This document shows positions 23,869-37,159 of a stretch of 64,000 nucleotides of DNA, piece after piece. A program made the translations under genes and the position numbers. How positions within the stretch are numbered: position 1 is the stretch's first letter; every line of letters starts with the position of its first letter. This DNA is from Microvelia longipes (Eukaryota > Arthropoda > Insecta > Hemiptera > Veliidae). The DNA is taken from positions 49,351,115-49,415,114 of the forward strand of contig JACMZG010001870.1 of the NCBI GenBank assembly GCA_018340805.1. Reading direction: 5' to 3'. Under the pieces are notes generated by a model that saw only the letters and a program-made list of their open reading frames with translations, ran no database searches and was not told where the DNA came from.

Positions 23869-24334
23869 TTTATTTTTTTATAATTATGTATTAATTTCAC
23901 TATTATGTATTAAATTAGATTTTAAATAAGTTTTAATTATTATCTATTGCATATATCAATTAATTGTCTCGAATAAAGTACCGTCAACCAATTTCTTCCG
24001 AGAAAACGGAAGAAACGAGACGCCAGAACACATAATAAAGGTGATAAAAATTGGTCATTTTAACTCAAAATTTAAGCTTAAGTATTGACATTAGACATTG
24101 CCACGAGTAAACATGCTTTATTTTTGGCTCAGGAACACAAATAATTAACTACTTAACCCTCCTTTAAGGAATTTATAGTCGCTGATGGTCCTAGCTTTAG
24201 GAAAAATAGCAAAAGAGTTTATTTTCACTAAAATTTTAAAGCTTCGCGGCCACATGGTCGTTGTCCTGTATTAGTTAGTCATATTACTAGTTTATACAAG
24301 TGGCATACTACCACGATATAAGGGAATCCACTAC

Positions 24335-24449
24335 ACTCGGGGTGTAGTGGTTAAGGTACGCGGCCAATACACAGAATGAATGGACTTTAAACTTCCGAGT
24401 TATTTAGTCATGTTCAATCCCAGATGGGTCTTTGGGATTTTTATGAGGA
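24335..24449 (+). mobile_element. tRNA-derived SINE (uninterrupted copy)
   Basis: GGTGTAGTGGTTAAGGTACG resembles a pol III A box, and about 65 bases on, TGTTCAATCCCAG resembles a B box. The sequence ccaatacacagaatgaatgg is continuous. The second copy, minus strand around 42676-44476, has the same head but is interrupted exactly within cacagaatg. The similarity between copies ends after ttttatgagg. Confidence 0.75.
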
Positions 24450-24619
24450 ATAACAATTCTGATACATTAAATTCCGAGCAATCCACAAGGGGATTTTTAA
24501 AATAAAATTCTGCAACACATTTAAAAATCAATACGCATTTACAAATGTAAATGTACAAAAATAAAGTTATTTTTACATAGGGAAGGAAGAAAACTTTACA
24601 GCTTTAGTTAAAGTTTTTA

Positions 24620-24705
24620 CCAAATGGCATAGCCGAAGGAGGGAACTCAATTAGCCCCCGAAGTTGATATGTCAAGGTAGACTACTAAGCTAAACCACTA
24701 GTTTA
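24620..24705 (-). repeat. possible second tRNA-derived repeat
   Basis: On the minus strand, actagtggtttagcttagtagtctacc resembles a tRNA D-arm/A box. The matching B box near 24640 is poor. Probably a decayed SINE. Confidence 0.35.
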
Positions 24706-25009
24706 CAAATATTTTGGCTCTAGAAGCTTTGCCGTGGAAGACAATAACACAGCTAAAATCTCCATTCGCTGTAACGTTTTGAACTTTGTAAACCACAAGT
24801 CAACAAATATAAACAAATTTAAGCTATAAATATATTTTGAAAACACAGGAAAAATATGAGCTGATAATGGTTACCTACAGAGGTAGATAACCTTAAAGAA
24901 CCTTTAATATATATTTTTACTAAAATGCTTTTAAACACCCTAATTTAACAAGTTGGGTTGTTTCTTTCGTTTAAAATTTTGTTTCTTGGTTTAGAATTTA
25001 GTATTTTCA

Positions 25010-25760
25010 TACCAAAATATTTTTTTCCCGGCGGCTGTAAAGTAGGCACTTTTCATCCTCAATAAAGTAGTTAAAATACGTTTTTTACAGTCTGCGACTG
25101 TTTCTTTGCAGTTTCGTTTTTTACTCTAGGCGACTGTACAAAACTGCGAAACTGTCGCTGGTGATGTTCCTCAAATGTCCATTAAGTGGGCGCTAGTAGT
25201 TTACTACTAGGTTATGATATAAACTTCCATGTTCTTCTTTTGTTTATCGAATAAATAATCGATCATTATTTTATTATCAATGATCTTTAGTAGTAGTACA
25301 AGATAGTGTCGCAAGATAGCGATCTTGTGTAATAGGTTCCCTATAACACTATAGGTACAAGCTTTGACGCAATTTCAAATAATTCTGCCATATGCCATTA
25401 TTCATTATTATCATCAAATAATTATAGATAGTCATTTAGATATTTAAAATATGCCGCCAGAGTTGAAACTTTTGACCAACAAGACGACGGAAAGAAGTGT
25501 ACCGGTAAATTTTTATACATTATACTATTTTTCTTCTAGATAGCTGTTTACTATTACTACGCCCGAAAAAAATAGCATTGGCTGCACGACTGGGAATTGA
25601 TTTTTTACCTCGGCTCTTTTTTTGTCTAGCTTCGCTCCACAATAAATATAGTCGCAACGGTAAAAAGGCCTTCACAGTCTTGTAGCATATGCTATTTTTT
25701 TCGGTAACATAATATACTATTTTTAATCTCAGTTAGGTTAATAACACCTTTTGCACTACC
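25010..25760 (+). repeat. dispersed repeat E, copy 1
   Basis: Homologous in the same orientation to 62750-63400. Shared strings include ctaaagtaggcactt (here with tgtaaag), acgttttttacagtctgcgac, ctgtcgctggtga and gccgccaga(g/a)ttgaaactttt. It includes a short conserved frame at 25451-25543 (31 codons with stop) with PPELKLL, RSV and NFYTLY. The downstream part holds an inverted pair, ccgaaaaaaatagca and tgctatttttttcgg. Confidence 0.75.
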
Positions 25761-26759
25761 TAGAGATATACATGCCCTTTAAAGTGCAAGAATATGAGAC
25801 TGTGCAAAGAACTTACAAGATAAATAGTAAATAAATAGTTTCGATCATTATGCCATTAATATTACACATGCAATAACACAGAAGTTTATGTAGACGATCA
25901 GTCAAGTCATAAGGTTAAAAAAGGATCCAAAACTCGTAAGTTTAATAAAAAAAACTTTCTGCTCACAGAAGTAAAATAACACTCAGTAAAATCTCTTAAA
26001 ACTATTAGACGCAAGAGACCCTTAGGTCGCCATTTAGAGATAAGCGGTGCCAGCCAGAGCACATGGGCATAAATCCTCCGTCTTTAAAAGCCAAACGATT
26101 AAACGTAGGGTGGCTTTAAAAACAATACAAACAATTGGTTCCCAAACAGAGAACCTTGTGTTAAACCCAAATACTGCAGCCCCTCTCCTCAAAATTTTTT
26201 ACACAAAAAAATAACCCTATAGGGCTTGTTTACGTGTTTTCAAGACAAGGGTTATTTATTGAAAAAGGTCACACAAAAAAAAAAAAAAAAAGAAACTTTA
26301 CTTTAGTAGAATAACAATAGAAATATATAAGTCAGTTTTCTTCTTCTTTTTCACTTGTTCACCATAGTTTATTTATTTTTCCCTTTTTCCCTTGCTTAAC
26401 ACAGTACTCAAGCCCAAAGTGTGACTCGAATATTATTTAAGAAATAAAGTTAGAGAGAAAAGAAAAACAAGGAACAATATAATAAAAGAAAAATAAGGCG
26501 AAATCCCAAATATTATTATTCACAGGTTTTGTATTAAAATATTCAATATTTACAATAATTACATAATAATGAATAAGGAACTAGCTAAAATATTTCTCTC
26601 AGATACGGAAGTATTTAATTAATTTATTTCTTATTGTATGGACAGAAAAGAGTTATTATTGTTCTTTTCAGCTTAGCATAAATTTTAAAAAATATAAATA
26701 TTTTTTTAAGAAATGAAATGGGCACTATAAAAGTACTAAAAAAGGGAGACTCACTAATC

Positions 26760-26819
26760 AATATATATATATATATATATATAACACACACACACACACA
26801 TATATTTTTATATACATAT

Positions 26820-26894
<75 letters not shown>

Positions 26895-26992
26895 CATACA
26901 TACATACATTTATTATTTCACCGTAAGAATCTTCAGGATTCAAATGTTACAAGTCAACTCTTTAACTGTGTATTTTGTACATATATATATAT

Positions 26993-27066
<74 letters not shown>
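26760..27066. repeat. compound (TA)n/(CA)n microsatellite region
   Basis: A TA tract, then CA repeats with tatattt interruptions, TA again to about 26900, a short unique stretch, and (TA)n from 26978 to 27066. ORFs here encode only Tyr/Ile/His/Thr repeats and are not genes. Confidence 0.97.
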
Positions 27067-27067
<1 letters not shown>

Positions 27068-29174
27068 CTAAAGAACGCTACTTCGCGGAATAAGACTTGG
27101 AAGAATAATCGACATTAAAAACGTCTCGAACCGTATTGTTTTTTAAATATATAGTTTTCAATTGACTCGTTTTAAACTCATTAAATCATAGTTTTCCATT
27201 AATCTGAGCAACTTTAGCCCGTCTAAAGTTGACCCAAAACAACAAGTAGACCAAGACCGATCAAATGTCAAGTGCAGCCCAAGTCTGTTTTAATTTATTT
27301 ATTATCAACTTTAACACTGCAAATACATATTTACTGCTGTTCTCTTATTTATACATATTTGTAATGTATACAAACAAATATACATCTTTCCAAAATTTAA
27401 GTATTTGCTTTAAAGTTCTTGAAGAATCATAGAGGCTTCCATCACGTAAGGAAATAAAAAGATGCGGAGGAAAGACAGTTAATTTTAATCTCATATCGTC
27501 AATTTTGTTTCTCATTAAGGCAAGACTCAAGTAAACAATACGTAGTGAAATGATCTCTGCTTTGTTTCTACTTCTTGAAAACGAAGTTAGTAAATAACTA
27601 GTATCGAAAGTAACTTGATCGAAAGTCGAGTAAAAACAGATTTCCCTCATGTACCTGCTTCTGTCCAAGTAGAAAGAGAGAAATAAAAGGAGAGGAAATA
27701 AATAGAATAAAAATTCCGTAGTGAAATGAAACCATTACGGTTGACTAGATGTTGGTGGAAAACGTGGTTCCAACGATGAATTGTTTCGGAGAGGGGGAGG
27801 GAGGGGGGTTAGAATGTTGGGGGGGGGGGCATTCAATGCTGACCCCTCATCAGCTCCAAATCACGTATGCATAAAACATTTTTTTAGTGACCCCACATTG
27901 AAATTTGCGTGTATGGGTTGAAAAAATGTTAGTGGCCCCCCCTCCTTATTCAACAGTAGAAAACACTGGAGACCAGTTTTTCCGCCAGAACTAATTCATT
28001 AAACTCATAGAGGAATAAGGGGAGGAGGAGTGGGAATAGGGTGGGGAGAAGGATTGAAATATCCTACCCTATCTAACAACAATTTCACTCCTTTACATAA
28101 CTTCTATTTTAGGGAAATTTTTTTCCAGATATAACACACAGAAAGTTAGAGATTGAAGAAAAACAAAAAAGACGTATTCATGAGCTTCCTTTTTCCCACC
28201 TAAATGATTACCCACTTGGTTTTGGTTAAGTCAGGAGAGATTTTATAAATTTGAGAAGCGTCAAAGACCTCAAACACTAAACCGTAGACACCTTTGATCC
28301 AAGATAAGGTGCAATAAACTTTTAACAGGCATCATGAGCCAATTAAATAGCCAGTTAGAACAGAACGAAGCACCTCAGCAAGCTAGTTGGTTGATTAGTT
28401 GTAACCAACCAACTAATTTTGGTTGGTGACAAAATCGGTTTTTATGAACTATCTTATTTTGGTTAAATAGAATAATAAAAACACAACACTTTTCCCATAT
28501 ACCTACGGTATAAATGAGGAGAAGTAACAAGTTTAGTATTATTGTAAACCAAACATCAAAAGTCAAACAAGTTATTATTGCAATCAACCAACCGTAGCTT
28601 CTTTCAAAGCACGCAGTTTTAAAATTTAGGTGCGAAAAATAGCAGATTTTAAGAAAGAGTGAAACATATTAATTTTAATACTTTTTTTTAATATAACATA
28701 AGAAATCAAGTATGGAATTTATCAATATAGTCAAAAAGTGGAGAGACTTCCTCATTCTTTAATTTATTATTTAACATGTAACGAAATTAGGTTTCGTCCT
28801 ATTGGACCTAAATAAAAATATAAGATGCATACATCCCGACGAGTGAGAGTTAATGCATTCAGTCTCGATAAAAAACTCGAAGTGTCGATACCGGACACCG
28901 GATTCAATCAAGTTACTCCGTACCGTCGTCGGAAAACGGCCAATCTATAGTTCGAACTCAAATGTACAAAGAAACCAATATACAGGACACTCTACTAAGG
29001 TTGACTACAGCTGAATTTGGACCTCTCTTGGATATAAATTTCTAAGTGTGTACAGGTTTTCAATATTGGCTTGCCCCCGAACCCCTATTTATAAAGAATA
29101 AGTTTCAAACAAAAAGGTTATTTCAATTTTAAAAATTTTCCTACCATGATAATGTTAATGTTATTTTCCAATAA
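27067..29174. other. intronic DNA, no gene recognised
   Basis: Contains a G run at about 27821-27830, C- and G-rich patches at 27780-27960, and a minus ORF at 27345-27668 with no domain. The ggtataaatgaggagaagta string near 28507 is the end motif of repeat family D. Confidence 0.5.
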
Positions 29175-29781
29175 AAAAAATGGGTACGTGGTAACTCGGA
29201 ACTTTTCCTCATCACATCGGATTCGCTACGCTCATCTTCCATGCTTCGGACTCGCTTTCCTCGTCATAAGAATATACAATTCGCCATATTTATACTGCAG
29301 CATAGCTTCGGACTCGCGGCGCTCGTTCTCAGAGAGTAAATGCATCTGTTTTATTCTCACTAACAACGCTCAATGCTGCTTAACTTTTATTATCCAACAA
29401 AAATCATGCATATACTTGTCGTATTGAAACTAAACTTTGTGTACTTATTTATTACGTAGTGGTACATACTTGTACCGAATTTCAACTCAATTGGATTAAT
29501 TTCCGATTTTTTTTAAAAAAAATCACACAGTTCATTTGAAGAGATGACACTTGGCACATATGTTAGTCGTATACATAGTCAACATGCGTGCCAAATCTCA
29601 ATCCAATCTTATCATTTTTTTCCGGTGCATGATTTTTCGAAATTTTTGCTGAGTTAGTATTGCGGTTAAATTACGTCATAAAAAATTATTTTCCGAATAG
29701 CACAACTACAGCGGTAGACTGATTTTCGAACAAAATTTTAACTCTTTAGCATAAATACACTGGGAGCTACAATGACAACAG

Positions 29782-29814
<33 letters not shown>

Positions 29815-29954
29815 AAGCCAGACAACTATGTGAAAACCACTCAGGAGGTCTTAAAAACACCTAAATCGGATAAATCAGGTGACATCCCGGTTTCGGATTT
29901 TTTTGCAAACACAATACTTTTCCTATATACCTACTGTAAAAATAAGGAAAAGTA
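29175..29954 (+). repeat. dispersed repeat D, copy 1
   Basis: Collinear with 49886-50706. Shared segments are aacttttcctcatcacatcgg, acttgtcgtattgaaac, gtgtacttatttattacgta, a CA microsatellite, and the end motif caatacttttcctatatacc...aggaaaagta. The first and last motifs are complementary (acttttcctcat/atgaggaaaagt), so the element has short terminal inverted repeats. The plus ORF at 29146-29427 crosses its start and is not called a gene. Confidence 0.8.
29786..29812. repeat. (CA)n microsatellite inside repeat D
   Basis: Pure CA repeats. The same place in the copy at 49886 holds a shorter cacacacata tract, so the microsatellite is part of the element. Confidence 0.9.
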
Positions 29955-30305
29955 TAAAAACATGCTGCGTTTCTGAGCCCCACATGCCACTAAGTAGGTA
30001 TTTCATTAAATAATTATTAAATAGCGGCTAAAAACCAATTGGATCACTCTCATTAATGAACGATAACAAAGTTTTTCCTGATGAAGAAAAACTTGGTCTA
30101 CCCATTTTGGAAAACTTGATCATCTCCAGTATGAAAACTTCATCAATGTAGAGGGGAAAGTTTGTAACCAATTAGTTTTGAGGAAAACTGGAGGGGAGAT
30201 ATTTCGCTCCTTTGTGTGAACAGGGTTTGATTGATAACACTTTCCTCTGTAATTACGCTGTGAAAACATGCTTTTCCAGCTATTAACCAGATTGAGAATA
30301 TTCAT

Positions 30306-30341
<36 letters not shown>
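30306..30341. repeat. (AAT)n microsatellite
   Basis: Eleven or so perfect ATA/AAT units. Confidence 0.93.
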
Positions 30342-30434
30342 GCCTTTTATTTAGTTCTCCTTACAATTAATTATCACATATACATTACAATTTTTTTTTG
30401 TACTTATTATTATTCAATTAATTTGATTATAGAT

Positions 30435-30705
30435 ATGTACACACACATAAATACATACACACATGTACATACATATACATACATATATACACACACATAT
30501 ATATACATACACACACATATACATACATACATATACAATATACATACATATATACATATATATACATCCACATACACACATACATATATATATACATACA
30601 TACACACACTTATACATATACACATACATACATTCATATACACACACACATACACATATATACATACACACACATACATATACATACATACACATATATA
30701 AACAT
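30435..30705. repeat. (TACA)n/(CA)n/(TA)n compound microsatellite
   Basis: Alternating pyrimidine-purine sequence of acacatacatatacat type with no coding content. It is open in several frames on both strands only because it lacks stop codons. Confidence 0.97.
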
Positions 30706-30809
30706 CAGTCTATTGAGTGTTAAACATTAAATAAAATATAGTAATTGTAGAATATATTGTATTCATTATATATTATAATAATAATATAATTTTTTCTTTC
30801 CTCATTTAT

Positions 30810-30985
30810 ACTGTAGGAGTATAGGAAAAAGTTTTGTGTTAGTAAAAAATCCGAAACCGGAAATTTACTTAAATTTTTGTTTAAAGTGATTTTAAGACCT
30901 TCTGAGTGGTTTTTACAAAGTTCTGTCTGTATATGTGGGTGAATCTCCCAGTGTATTTATGCTAGGGAGTTGAACATTGTCCTGA
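30810..30985 (-). repeat. repeat D fragment in reverse orientation
   Basis: Complement of the 3' part of repeat D: tataggaaaaagttttgtg, ccgaaaccgg, ccttctgagtggtttt and gtatttatgctagggagttg correspond to 29720-29950. A 5' fragment of the same family, in plus orientation, is at 32885-32952. Confidence 0.72.
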
Positions 30986-31072
30986 AATCATTTTAATAAA
31001 ATAGGAAATAAACGATCAGCCTAAAGTTCTATAGGAAAACAAAAAACTAAAAATTAATTAGCCATATGTTTC

Positions 31073-31821
31073 CAGGGTTGGCAAAAACCCGGGTTTAATT
31101 GTAAAAACCTAGCCCACCCGGGTTTTTTTAAAAAAAACCCGGGTTTTTAGGGTTTAATGGGTAAAATGGGTTTTTATATTTTTTTTTTAAATTGCAAGTT
31201 AAATAATCGTATTTTTAAGCCTATTTTAAGAATCTAGTTGATAAATAGGCGTAATACGTAATTAATACATTTATTGAACAAAGTTTTAGTTAAATTAAGA
31301 TTTTTTGTAAGCAAAGATAATATTTATTTCAGAATTTAAAAAAATTTAAAAAAATTCCCCATTCTTAATTAATAACAATACCTAATACTTCTCTCTTGTA
31401 AATATAACAGTTAAAAAATAACAGTCACAAAGCAACTTCAATGCAGTAGTCAATCAGTAGTCTGATGATAAGATATTTTTTAATAACATTGAAAATAATT
31501 TGACAATTTTTGTTTATTTCCTCCAAATTTAAAATTTAAGTTGTGTTTGTTTATAATTTTGTAAATTAATATTTTTTTCTTAAACATTTAACATACTCAA
31601 TAAATATGTAAAAAAAAGTTATTGTGCTAATTATACTTTTTATAATTATTTTATTTATTTTTAGCTAATTTCCCAAGGAAACAACAAGCTTTATTATAAA
31701 AAACTAAATTAATGAATAAAAAATATAAAAACCCAGTAAAAAACCCGGGTAAAATAGGGTGGGTTTTGCCCATTTTGCCCGGGTGGGTTTTTTAATTTTC
31801 CCCACCCGGGTGCCAACCCTG
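31073..31821. mobile_element. hAT-like non-autonomous element with CCCGGGT-rich ends
   Basis: The ends are CAGGGTTGGCAAAAACCCGG and the complement of CCGGGTGCCAACCCTG. They are flanked by a perfect 8-bp duplication TATGTTTC (31065-31072 and 31822-31829). CAGGGTTGGCA is a typical hAT terminus. Both ends carry several acccgggttt units, while the centre is AT-rich and has no transposase. The element is 749 bp. Confidence 0.95.
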
Positions 31822-32489
31822 TATGTTTCATCAAACATTGTTGACAACCTTCAGGCTTTAAACACAGACAAGACTTACATAACTGTTAGACTGTATTAAA
31901 TATTGACAAAATCACAAAAATACTAAAAACTAAATCACACAGTTAATAATTAATTAACACAGTCAAAAAGGAAATAAACAGAAAAATCATAGATAAAATA
32001 AATAGAGAACAATTAATGATAACAAATTAAAAATGTCGGATAATGTTTAGAACTAAATAAATAAATAAATAATGAAATAAATATATAATAAGAATAAAAT
32101 ATATATATATTCAAATAATAAAACCATACATATTAATTTAAAGAAAAACAATTTTTAATTAAAACTAATAATTTAACAAAATAAATTAATTTTATAAACC
32201 AATAAATAAATTAAATAAAATTGTAAAAATAATATGTTGGACAAAAGATTAAAGAAAAACAATAATAATGATAGAAATATATGCATGAAAATCATAAGCA
32301 CATAGCTAATAAAAAAAAATATGAATAAATATTAAATAAAAATTTAAAAAAAAATTAAATAAATAAATAAAAAATATATCAAGTGGAAAGATACAGATTA
32401 CGTTATATCAGATGAAATATTTGAAAATGGTACTGAAATTAATCATTATATCTATTTGCCTTATCTGGAAAATATTTTTCACGCCAAAT

Positions 32490-32760
32490 TTTCTAGGGCT
32501 CTCAGACCTTAGTAAAACCTTATTATCCAAGAGTGTGTAAAAACTATAATAAATTAATGGTTAACAAATTTTTGGACATCCTTTTGGCTTGTATTAATAA
32601 AATCTTGCATATCATATGGTATAAAAGTTTTTTTGATGTTGTACTGATTATTTATTTATCAGGTTAATTATTTACAAAGATGTTCAGGTTAATTTTTCGA
32701 TGTTTCAATATTTAACAGATACGACTTCTCTACTTATAACATCTCTATGGGAATTACTTT
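32490..32760. mobile_element. decayed family B MITE fragment
   Basis: Contains tctagggctctcagacc, gtactgattatttattt, tttttcgatgtttcaa and a right end cttataacatctctatg, as in 36398-36686. The left end is lost or too diverged to bound. Confidence 0.6.
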
Positions 32761-32884
32761 ATTATTACAACTTTTTACGCTCACTTGTAATGTGTCATTA
32801 ATGACTCAAGTACGGACAACAAGCCTCATCAAGCTTAGGATGAACCAATCGTCCGAAGTGGCATGCAAAACTGACTTTCAATTA

Positions 32885-32952
32885 TAAAAAATCGGGTACG
32901 GGGTACCTCAGAACTTTTTATCATCACATCGGATTCGCTACGCTCATCCTAC
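32885..32952 (+). repeat. repeat D 5' fragment
   Basis: atcgggtacggggtacctcag through atcacatcggattcgctacgctcatc matches the start of the D copies at 29175 and 49886. Confidence 0.7.
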
Positions 32953-33197
32953 TAGCTTCATACAACAGTAACACATTGGTGTTAAGCATGTGACAAGCCT
33001 AAACTCAATTTCAACTATCAACTTCCGTAATATAACAAAAGCGATTTTTACCACGCGGAAAAAAAGGTAGTGAGTCTACAGCGTTTTTCTTTCGCAAGCT
33101 TAAAAAATTCTCCAAATATGTGGGCATTGAATTGAACAAGTGGTTACCCAGCCACTTTACTACTTGTAACAGTTAAAATATAATAAAGTTAGATTAC

Positions 33198-33378
33198 CTG
33201 ATGAAGGCGTATCCTTTGTCCTTAAAAACTCTGATCTCCTGTATGGAGCCATAGGGAGCGAAGGTTTTCTGAATAAGTTCCTCGCAAAGTCCGTTAGTAA
33301 GTCCTCCACAGTAAACAGTACAGTTACTAGGACTTGATTGATTATAAACTTCATCAAATGTTAAAGGTTTTGTATTAG
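33198..33378 (-). CDS. TIA1: TIA-1/TIAR exon, linker and N-terminal part of RRM3
   Basis: A strong acceptor (cttctgtttctgttgcag) precedes 33378 and the donor ATCAG|GTAATC follows 33198. The 181-bp exon enters in phase 1 and leaves in phase 2. It encodes [20 protein letters not shown] then [20 protein letters not shown] and [20 protein letters not shown]. [25 protein letters not shown] is diagnostic of TIA-1/TIAR: the conserved pre-RRM3 linker and the RNP2 strand. KGYAFIR starts RNP1, which is completed by F in the next exon. The gene controls alternative splicing and translational silencing through U-rich RNA and shuttles between nucleus and stress granules. Confidence 0.97.
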
Positions 33379-36300
33379 CTGCAACAGAAACAGAAGACAA
33401 ACTAATAAGGATTGGATAATACTTTAATTTGGTATGAGTTGATGATCTGCTGGGAGCAGAAAATTGTTAACATTCATCATAGCTGATGAAGAGTATTCAT
33501 CATCAACCATCCATTATACAAAATTATGCGGGGCATGGTCGTCTATATCCACGTATAATAAAGACGGCTGTAGAATCCTCGAGGGTGCTAAGAATCTTCC
33601 TTTTGCATCCACACGGCTGAACAGGGTTGCACTTTGGATTACCGAGGTTTGGTGTCGGAGCTAGTATTTCTAAAACCATGAAATAGTGTTTTAAAACAGA
33701 ATGAGATTTAATAAAGAAGGCCTTAAAATAGCGAGCAGCTAAAACTTAGGTCCATACAACAGATTTCTTTCCCCTTCTTCAATCTAAGTGCATACTGTTA
33801 GTTCTGGCGGTCTTCATTGGTTCAGAAGTGAACTCGATAATATGTTAAATGTCAAATAGCAAGAAACACCTTAAGAAAAAATTAGTTTTTTATGGGATTT
33901 CATATTGCGTAATAAAACAACAAATAATTATTATTTTTAGTATTAGTCTCCGTTGTATTATTTTATTTCTTTCCGGACACTCGAAAATCTTGAATTTTTA
34001 TTTCGTCTCATCAAGTGTCCAAAAAGAAATAAAACAACAAATAATTGTTACAAATATTAGAGCTGATGCAGTTTTAGTGGCTTGGAAAGACGTTAAAGAA
34101 ACAATTCAGTGATTGAGCATTGGCTGGAATTTCAAATTTGTTTAACCTAAATCTTGAGAATTTTAAATTGACTTAAAAAATAACTTGATACTATTACGTT
34201 ATTTTCAGTAGTTGAGGTAGCTTTTTCCGACAGAAACCTTTAAAGAAGATAAATTAGTGACGGTCATCGTTAGCATTCCGGAGAAAAGACGAACAAATTA
34301 ACACTTTAGATAAAGGGCTAATTAAGTAGCAAACTCCAAAACAGATGCTATCTCAACTAGTCTCTGACAAAGCAAGACAAACAAAACTTTCTAGCACAAA
34401 TTGACTTGGAATTGTTAATTACTCGTCCAGTCTGGTAACTGATAGATATCAAGTTCAACATTATAGCCGCGCAGCTTATTTCATCTTAATAGATTTGTTG
34501 AAGTTTTCCCAATGATATCTTAGCATCAGGGTCTTTATGCAGTCAGTAATTATCAGAGTACCAGATGTCTGGTAGAATGAGTTGACAAAATAGCAAGTGT
34601 CAAGTTCGATTATAGGATGAAAAATCCATGATTTTGTTTTCCGTACCATACACAATTAGCGCATTTAAATAGAAAAGGAAATGCATGGATTCAAGAAGTG
34701 TACCGCACAGATCCAAAGAAGCGTTAGGTGCAGAAGCAGATTTAAAGAAGTGTACAATCATAGATCATACATCTAAAGTATTCTCTGATGCATGAGTAAA
34801 TTAGTTTTAAAGTGATCAGCTATCCAAATAGTGGCTGATCAGTTTTGGTCTTTTTTAATTAAATTTTGTTCATTTAATTAAATTGGGATTTATTTAAGTT
34901 ATAATTACACATTTTTAGTTCTTGGGGAATAAAGAGGATTGGCAAAGCGCATCGATGGATGTATATACGATTGAAATTTAGATTTCGGTCGATTTATAGA
35001 AGGGTTTAAGTCTAAGAAACCTGTCCGATATTATTTATGAAGAAAAACTTTTTCTTTTTGCCCCTCGGGTCTAGGGGCAGAGGAAAAGCTGAGACCCTTG
35101 TCAAGTTGGGGAGTAAATCCTAGAGTGAACGATGGGGGGGGGGGCTATTTGAAATCAATAAAAAATAACCCTCGTCCGCTTCCTTCACATATTGGTATCA
35201 ATTGAGTTGGAAAATTACGCATGATCGGATCACATTTGGCCCCACAAACCATAAAAAACTCATTTTTTTGGTCAAAGTAACAAAAAAATCAAAAACCTCC
35301 CATCCTGCAAAAGATTGTCCTTTTTTTACTAAAGGACTGAATCACGTACTAACCAACATTTTAAGGACGATCCCCCTCCCACGTCAAACCCCTCAAGCTT
35401 CAAAATTAGGAAAGTTCTATAGAAAAAATGTTCTAAAAGAAAATATTAAATACAGCATTTTAAATTTCTCTTATTTTATATTCTTTATTTATTTTTTCTT
35501 CCACTTTCAATAAACGTAAAAATATTAAAGTAAAAAAAAAAAATAAGAGAAAGAAAAACAGATTCTACAAAATATAAGTATATTCACGCAGCTGATGATT
35601 CCTCGAATTATTTGTAAAAGAAATGTAACAGTAAAATACATGGAGTTATTGGATCTGGACATCAATAGCAAGGTTCCGGTACAACATTATCTGCAGTAAA
35701 AACAGTACTACAGTCTATCGTTTAGTTTAAAAATCCCCAAGGTCATAAGTATTTTGAGGATTGACCAATCAGAGAAGCCGCTGCCAACCTCTCACTTAAA
35801 AAGACAAAAAAATCCCTACTACAATAACCGCTGTAGGGAAAAAACCTTCCCGGCAATCGTTCACTTTGTTTGTGTTTCTTCTTTTGATTACATCGTTTTG
35901 AAAATTTGAAAACTACTTTCAAATTAATCTTAAAATGATATTTTAAAATAAAACTACACAAAAGAAACGTAAAAAAAACATCGCCAAGAAAACACGGGTA
36001 AAATAACCTGATTTGTTTACATAGTTTTTTCCCGCTCCCTTCTTGCAGGGATTTTTTTTCTTAAGAATCAGTGTTGTCTAAACTGACCTGTCAAGATTTT
36101 TAAACTAAACGATAGACAATAAATACACGCAATTTATTCACAATTCAACATTATTTATACCTTAACTCGCCTTAAGGTATAAGGCCAATAAAATATTCTT
36201 ATTTGTAACTATTTTTGATTATTTTTTTTTCTTTTATTAACTTTATTAATTACAATATAATTGATAATTAATGATGGGGCACTAATGAGACATTAAAAAA

Positions 36301-36397
36301 TCACTTCAGTTTACTTCATATTTTAACTATATTTCGTATCGACCCTTGTTAGGACTTTTTTTGATATATATTCATGATAAATTGGCATGATAAAATC

Positions 36398-36686
36398 CAT
36401 AGAGATATATACTAGAGGGGACATAGCCTTCTTGGGGCTCTCAGGGGCTCTGTGCAACCTCATTGAAACCTCCTCTAAGAGTGAGTTAAGGTTATAACGA
36501 ATCAATTGTTTTCGTCTTCCCGCACATTGTTTGTGTCTTGATTTGTATTTATAACGTTTTACTATATAAGTTATTATAATTTTGTACTGATTATTTAATT
36601 GTATTTATAATCGAAAGTGGTCAGGTTACTTTTTCGATGTTTCAAAATTTAACCTATAGCGCCCCTTTAGGATTAATATTTCCATG
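36398..36686. mobile_element. hAT-like MITE, family B, copy 2
   Basis: The ends are CATAGAGATATATACTAGAG and the complement of TAATATTTCCATG. They are flanked by ATAAAATC (36390-36397) and ATAAAATT (36687-36694), 7 of 8 matching. 289 bp, non-coding. Confidence 0.85.
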
Positions 36687-37159
36687 ATAAAATTAAATTT
36701 AACGTGAATATGTATTGATAGTTAGGGTAGTATATGATAGTTATATCAAAGTTATAATATGAAAAAACCTGGAGGGATTTTTAATGTCTCATTAGTGCCA
36801 TCAATCATGGCATATATCAATTATATTGCAATCATGTACACCAACACAAATTCTAATAATTTTATTAATTACTGTCTACAATAAATGTATTTGACATAGT
36901 GCTCATACAGATTAGAGTGATTTGGCAGACTTGAGGAGAAATCACCCAGTGGCGATACTCCTTGGCGTGCTCAGAACAATTTTAATATTTTTAAATTTTG
37001 GTGCACGAGCTATCAGCTTTTGCCACAAAAATGGTCAATATATATTATTTTATACATATATTGTGATTTAATTATCGTAAAAAAAGTATTTAGATATAAA
37101 TTAATGATTTTAATCCAAAAATTAATTTTAACTGAAAGATGACTAGGTAACGATGTCAG

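Noticed and set aside
26624..27071. Tyr/Ile-rich ORFs
   Set aside because: Pure (TA)n/(CA)n microsatellite translation. The same applies to 16540-16779, 30410-30723, 39667-39894, 46194-46406 and 59706-59975.
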